Assembly (NCBI GenBank): GCA_037903475.1
Contig: JBAJFG010000314.1
Coordinates: 372,001-436,000, forward strand
DNA: 64,000 nt
Direction of reading: 5' to 3'
Source of the DNA: Ancylostoma caninum
Lineage: Eukaryota > Nematoda > Chromadorea > Rhabditida > Ancylostomatidae
Part shown: one piece after another, positions 59,601-64,000 of the stretch
Layout: each line of letters starts with the position of its first letter
Position numbering within the stretch: the first letter of the stretch is position 1
The notes under the pieces: model-generated
Databases searched by the model: none
The model's input: only the letters and a program-made list of their open reading frames with translations
What the model was told of the DNA's origin: nothing
Made by a program: the position numbers and the translations under genes

Positions 59601-62600
59601 AAAGTGGGGATCGCGCGACTATCGATTGAGTGCCTACCAATTATTGGACAGCGGTTAGGTAGTAAGCAAGCCAGAAAGGAAACATCAATGGGAATCTTCT
59701 ATGCGTTAAGAATTCCTATATAGAACTCACCTCATAGGTCTAATTATTATCAGGTTGTTGCGAAATTAATTGCCGTTTTAGGGTATGCACACTTGAACCT
59801 TTTTCTTCTGCCCAAAGCAACTTCAGCCCAATTTATGTGACCCCTTGATCTTGAATATTCTGGCTAGCTCTTTTCTGAGGGTTTTTGTGAAGTCGAAAAC
59901 AAGTCATAAGCCGACGTGATTTTCGGGTGATTATGGTTCATGACTTCAAACTCGATCACTCTTTGTTGTATGCTTGCGGTAATCTTGCATTTGTTTTTGC
60001 TTCGAATCGCTTTCCAAATGGGCAGCGAGCTATTCGGTCGCAAATTTTCCTTCCGTCCCAAAGCAACCACGGTCGTGACCACAGGTTGTTCTCTGACGAT
60101 CAAGCGTTGAGAAGAGTCGTGGAACCTAATCCGGGTCCAACCATTTGGACTTTGAGGGCAGGGATGGGGGCTTACTATGCTACAGTTTCAAAACATTTGA
60201 CTTCAATCGACATGACAAGAAAGGTGCGGAAGTGAACACCCCAGGATCTGACAGATGACCAGCGTCTCACCCGCTGTGTCATCTTTTCTAACTTAATTTC
60301 TCGCCTCAAAAACTACCCATTTCTACACCGCGTAACAGCTAGCAATGGAACTCGGTTCCTGTACGATAAAAAGAAACGTGAATTCGTTTCGGTAGACACT
60401 TCTCTCACTCATTGACCTCATTCCTCAGACCATTACCCCACTGTGCGTCTTTTTTCCGAGCTCCAGATACAATCTTGCGACAGCAGCAGATTGCTGATCT
60501 GGAGCATGCTGAAATCGCGTTCCAAAAGTTTGTGGATCCTTGTGATCTCGTTTTAGTAGTGGAGGCATGCAATCCTCGTAGAATTGTCAGGGAGGATCTG
60601 CTGACTTGAACGGTTGCTGAAGCGATGAAAAAAGTGTGTTTGAGCCGAGTTAAAACATTTTGAACTGGTGCATTTAATTTCGCAACAACTTAATAGTTCT
60701 ACTGCCTTAATGGACTTGTTAATGAACACCCATTTTTTTCTAGAATAGGTGACAATGAATTGCTGAATTGATTCGAATTTTTGATAAAAAGAAATTTAAA
60801 AAGTGGCTCAGCAAAATTATGGATTTTTCACTTGTGGGATATAGGACTGCAAATAGGGTAAGACGGAAGAAAATAAAATAGAACAAAATCGCGCAGCACT
60901 TCATTTCAACATTTGTAAAATATTTGCTTTCCTTCTAGATCACATTCGTGTAAAGCTTTGATTGTCGCTATCGAGATGTCACTTGATTCTGTCCAAGAAG
61001 CTTCCTTGGAAGAGAAAAGTTCAAAAACCGTGCTGAAGTCAAAATTTAGACGAGTAGCTATTTTGTGTCATGGCGTAGTGACTTCATTCAAGGAGGCCCC
61101 CATTCTCAGAAGGCAGAACATGGCGAAGGGTCAGTGATACCTACCACTGATACTTTTCGGCCTGAGGTGTTGTATTACCGTTTTTGAACAACTTTTATTT
61201 TATCGATGAACGCGCATTTATATTATACCTAGTTCTACGCTTTAGCAATAAAGCCTGATAATTTTGTGACAGCCAATATCTCCATTTCAAGAAGCACAAA
61301 CATGAAGCGAGAAGTGAGATAAAGAACTCCGCTATCAAATGTCTTATGAAGAAATGTTACAATTATTGAATGAACTGCAGAACCCTTTGAGCTACTTAGT
61401 GACATTTTCGGCCTATTAGATAGGCGAAAAAATAGGCAATAAAAAATTAGTTTGGATTCTGAATTTCTTACAATAATATCAGGTAGGGGAATCAGTTCGT
61501 GCATTTTTTCCAATTTGTTTTTTTTTCACGGTGATTTGAGCCTCGCTTGAGTTGCTGTTAGATTAATTTTGTGGTACGTATTTTGCATTCTACCAATATG
61601 ACGGCCATATTCCTTAATTGTAGCTTCACCTTATTTTCACCGGACGGAATGTGACCCTCCATGTCGGCAAAGATGAACCATTCCGCCATCGACTACCGTT
61701 CGACTTCAATTTTGGGTCTAATGCACATAGCTCAAGTGGCTAGGGATATAATAACGTCTATACAGGATCTTTGTTACTGTCGAAAGAATACCACAGCAGT
61801 GGTACAACCGCTTTAGACAGGGTAATTTCGGCTTTGAAAATGCTTCTCGTTCTGGACGCCCAGTTTGTGGGACATAAAGGCGACTATCCGCTGAGGTTGC
61901 TTTGGTTATAAGAAAGGATAAATACTAATGCTAATTCTCAACAATAGTATGTTTAGCTAACACAATCTGTCCAAAACCGTAAAATGCTCGATATGAGGTG
62001 ATCGTCCACATCGAGTATGCTCTGGGCAAATTTCACCAAAATGACCAGCAACAAACTCGAATGTGGGGGATTTCTACTACTGCAGACTCCATTGGTCTGG
62101 AACACTACTCATTTTGTCAAGTTCCTCGTAAATTTCATAAACTTTGAGAGTTGCGCTTACTTGCTGCACCTATTTCTGACAGCATTAATAGACGAGGGAA
62201 GAAGCCATGTATTCAGTCGCTGTGATTGACACCGTTCGTGGAAAGTAGTGGTTTCTATGATCATGAAAAACCGCACGAACTTTTTCCCCAGCATTTGTTC
62301 AGAGCAGATCACAAGTAATACTTTCAGGAACAGCGAGTAATGACATCAAACCAACGGCTGTGCAGAACTGCTCCAATTCTAGATGGTGTTACAAGTAGGT
62401 GATCCTGTCTGCATATTTCCTGTCCAACTCTCGGTTATTGAATGAATCTTCAAAAATCTACAGATGACGTTTTCTAGATTTTTGATACACGATAGTATCA
62501 TCGAGCGAGGTTGCGACGAAGAAGGTCTTTGTGACGACACGAAGAAGCTAATAATGAAATATGGAAAAGTGAAATGGCACTGTTGTAACAAAAGTCTTTG

Positions 62601-62673
62601 CAATTCTTCGCCAACGCAGACTGTGATCTTTTTAGCCACTACTTTTTTGTGCATTAAGTTTTTTTCAATGTAA
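56651..62673 (+). CDS. Secreted/GPI-anchored ET-module (Ly6-like) cysteine-rich protein
   Basis: Model: join(56651..56726, 62328..62394, 62478..62673), 112 residues, phases agreeing at both joins. The start follows TTTTCATAGC, a good acceptor for spliced-leader addition. Residues 1-19 are a signal peptide (HVAIAVVLISLSLA). The mature chain has Cys at 21, 40, 46, 60, 66, 83, 84 and 89. It begins QCYHG and ends WHCCNKSLCN, the hallmark of nematode ET-module and Ly6/three-finger proteins. Residues 96-112 are hydrophobic (VIFLATTFLCIKFF), consistent with a GPI-attachment tail. Exon 2 is bounded by CTTTCAG and GTAGGTG. The first intron is 5.6 kb and full of transposons. The function is unknown. 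The family is typically extracellular. Confidence 0.85.
57447..58220. mobile_element. TTAA-flanked foldback MITE, copy 2
   Basis: The ends AGGCAGCACCACGGAAATTT and the complement of GTGGGTGCTGCCT lie between TTAA at 57447-57450 and 58217-58220. Same ends as 55638-56080 but a different interior. It lies in intron 1 of the ET-module gene. Confidence 0.8.
57594..57602 (+). promoter_or_regulatory. Third exact TGGGTGGTC nonamer
   Basis: Lies within the 57447-58220 MITE in intron 1 of the ET-module gene. It may be a chance match carried by the element. Confidence 0.25.
58451..58801 (+). pseudogene. Mariner fragment nearly identical to 59940-60291
   Basis: 351 bases differ from the 59940-60291 segment by three substitutions and one single-base deletion. 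It covers the helix-turn-helix region (LRAGMGAYYATVSKHL) up to DLTDDQ. It has no terminal repeats of its own. Confidence 0.85.
58861..59090. mobile_element. Foldback MITE of about 230 bp
   Basis: The arms AGTGAACTCTTTTATT and CGGCTTCGCCTTYGTYAGGG, with GGCCTGAAAG, occur inverted at both ends (58861-58935 and 59015-59090). The centre is non-coding. It abuts the mariner fragment to its left. Confidence 0.75.
59334..59525. repeat. GC-rich foldback, GCGTCGCCGTCGC arms
   Basis: CTCGAGGGGTATAGCACTTG, then CGTCGCCGTCGC at the left and CGACGGCGACGC, then GGGTGCTACAGTCCTCGAG at the right form an imperfect palindrome of about 190 bp. Confidence 0.6.
59750..60693 (+). pseudogene. Internally deleted mariner copy
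   Basis: The ends TCAGGTTGTTGCGAAATTAA and CGCAACAACTTAA are bordered by TA. It is 944 bp, about 300 short of a full mariner: the central catalytic portion between about 60300 and 60420 is largely missing. Helix-turn-helix coding and the 3' end (ATACAATCTTGCGACAGCAG) are recognisable but frameshifted. Confidence 0.85.
61720..62080 (+). pseudogene. Remnant of a different mariner lineage
   Basis: Broken frames give QQWYNRFRQGNFGFENASRS then GRPVCGT, matching the helix-turn-helix segment of mariner transposases (WFxxFxxGNFxxxxxxRSGRP) but not the other copies here. No ends were identified. It lies in intron 1 of the ET-module gene. Confidence 0.6.
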
Positions 62674-64000
62674 AGTTTTCTACCGGCATTGAACGTGAGA
62701 ATAGCTTTATGCTGTTTTTTGTTTTACTGCAATTTTCATTGAGTTCGTGATCTTTTGACTGTTTTGATAGTTCCATTAGTAAGCACAAACCTGACCAAAT
62801 TCAGGTCGTCAATGAAAACATAATGAATGCTTCGTAGAGGAGAGAGAAGTGGTCTCCATATACATTGGATATATTGGCAAAACCACAATCGAAAAAAAAC
62901 GGCATGAACTTATGTTGAAACCTAATACCACTACCACATAACTTCGAGACGCTTTTATTCCCAAATGAATGTATAAACTTCCATATTACTGTTCGTAAAC
63001 CATGGATGTGGGAAAGAGCGTTGTGCAGGTGACCCAACACACATCTCGTTTCATTTCTCATCGCTCATTCAGCTGGATCTCGCGGCGCTTCCTGTAAGAC
63101 AGTCACATTGGTTTGCTCATCACACTCTTCTATCCTATAGGCTAGAAGACCTCACCGAACTTACCGTCTCTGTTTTGTACTGTCTGCATTGACATTGCAA
63201 CTCGGGCGCGCAGAAGTGACCTCAAAGTTGGGTAGTTAAACTTTATGAACTTACTAAAGCTAGTGTACTTAAGACGAGACTTGATGAAAGGCGAGGACAA
63301 GTAAACTACACAAGAATTTAATAGTGATCAAGGATGATGGTGCTGTACTGCTAGTTGCTAGTGAAATCATGAAACAATGAACAATTGCAAAGGGAATGAA
63401 AAATGACAATAAAAAAGGAAAACAACATTGTCTAAAGAAGTCTAACTCCTAGCCACCTTGCCGGTTTTATCCTTAGTGCGATCTTGATTAGCTGAGGAGT
63501 TTGTGTTATCTTCAAAACAAGGCAACGGTAGCATTATTGCGATAAAACATAAAATTCCACAGCGCTAAATGTTCGGCATACTGAACAAAGCTAACTATAA
63601 TCTCAGGGCTTGAACCGTGGCTTCTTGTTGTTCCCAGCAGAAAGATGAGTAGCCCCACTGCTGGGGCGTTGTTATTGACTCCAATCAGTTTTGAAATAGT
63701 GGACAATAGCCACTTGGAGAGGATGCTTGCATGACGTGGAGGGGGGGGGGGTGGGAGGAACGTTCCGTAGCGATAGGATTCACTAGGTTTGCGCAGCTGT
63801 CATTGAGGTCCGATGAGGATTATGCAGCCTGAGGATCCGTCTACTTTTGAAAATCACGGTACAATCAAATACACAGGATGAACAAACGAGGAACGCGTCA
63901 TCATAAGCTGTTGTGACATTTTCTGAAACCAGTTGTGCAAATGATCAAACTTTCTGAATATTTCCTAACTTTATTCCATTACTCTCGAGATTTACAAAGA
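62674..64000. other. 3' flank; weak minus-strand exon candidate at 63442-63564
   Basis: On the minus strand ATTTAG is followed by a frame CGILCFIAIMLPLPCF, then EDNTNSSANQDRTKDKTGKV, then ARS and TAG (63442-63444). This could be a terminal exon with a membrane segment and polar tail. No partner exon was established. A poly(G) tract of 11 lies at 63741-63751. Otherwise nothing recognised. Confidence 0.3.

Noticed and set aside
1..64000. CRISPR array, bacterial operon or prophage
   Set aside because: No regularly spaced direct repeats of CRISPR type, no Shine-Dalgarno-led gene strings, and clear spliceosomal introns. The window is eukaryotic.

Overview
This window is eukaryotic. Spliced genes with short introns and TTTCAG-type acceptors, a GLI-family zinc-finger gene that matches nematode tra-1, a vWA plus C-type lectin gene, an ET/Ly6-like secreted protein gene and many mariner and hAT remnants all point to a nematode. 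I infer a clade V strongylid (hookworm-like) nematode from the gene content and the transposon load. I could not check the species.

Three genes are well supported by splice-consistent models built by hand. (1) tra-1 on the + strand at 23941-32361 has 19 coding exons with matching phases at every junction and predicts 1209 residues. It carries five GLI-type C2H2 fingers at residues 457-606. It is the homologue of the terminal regulator of nematode sex determination. (2) A secreted vWA / Ser-Thr linker / vWA / C-type lectin gene lies on the + strand at 36554-43148. Its second half is resolved exon by exon, and about 0.7 kb in the first vWA domain is unresolved. (3) A three-exon gene on the + strand at 56651-62673 encodes a 112-residue secreted, probably GPI-anchored protein with the ET-module/Ly6-like cysteine pattern. 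Its 5.6 kb first intron is full of transposons.

Layout: 1-23.9 kb is gene-poor. It holds MITEs, foldback elements and several short exon-like fragments on both strands (746-925 minus, 9171-9270 plus, 14454-14845 plus, 15523-15719 minus, 17139-17295 minus) that I cannot name. 23.9-32.4 kb is tra-1. 32.4-36.5 kb is intergenic with a MITE and a reversed mariner remnant. 36.5-43.1 kb is the lectin gene. 43.1-56.6 kb is mostly repeat. It includes one structurally complete mariner (45386-46631) with an intact 340-residue transposase that lacks the third catalytic aspartate, and an old mariner (47920-51112) broken by two hAT-type insertions with exact 8-bp target duplications. 56.6-62.7 kb is the ET-module gene and 62.7-64 kb is flank.

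The genes do not form an operon or pathway. tra-1 is a nuclear regulator. The lectin and ET-module proteins are probably secreted or surface proteins. The points most worth following are three exact GLI/TRA-1-type nonamers (two of them at the tra-1 locus), a rapidly evolving Gln-rich hexapeptide array in TRA-1, the degenerate MIDAS sites in both vWA domains, and several MITE families with clear target-site signatures (TA, TTAA, 8 bp).
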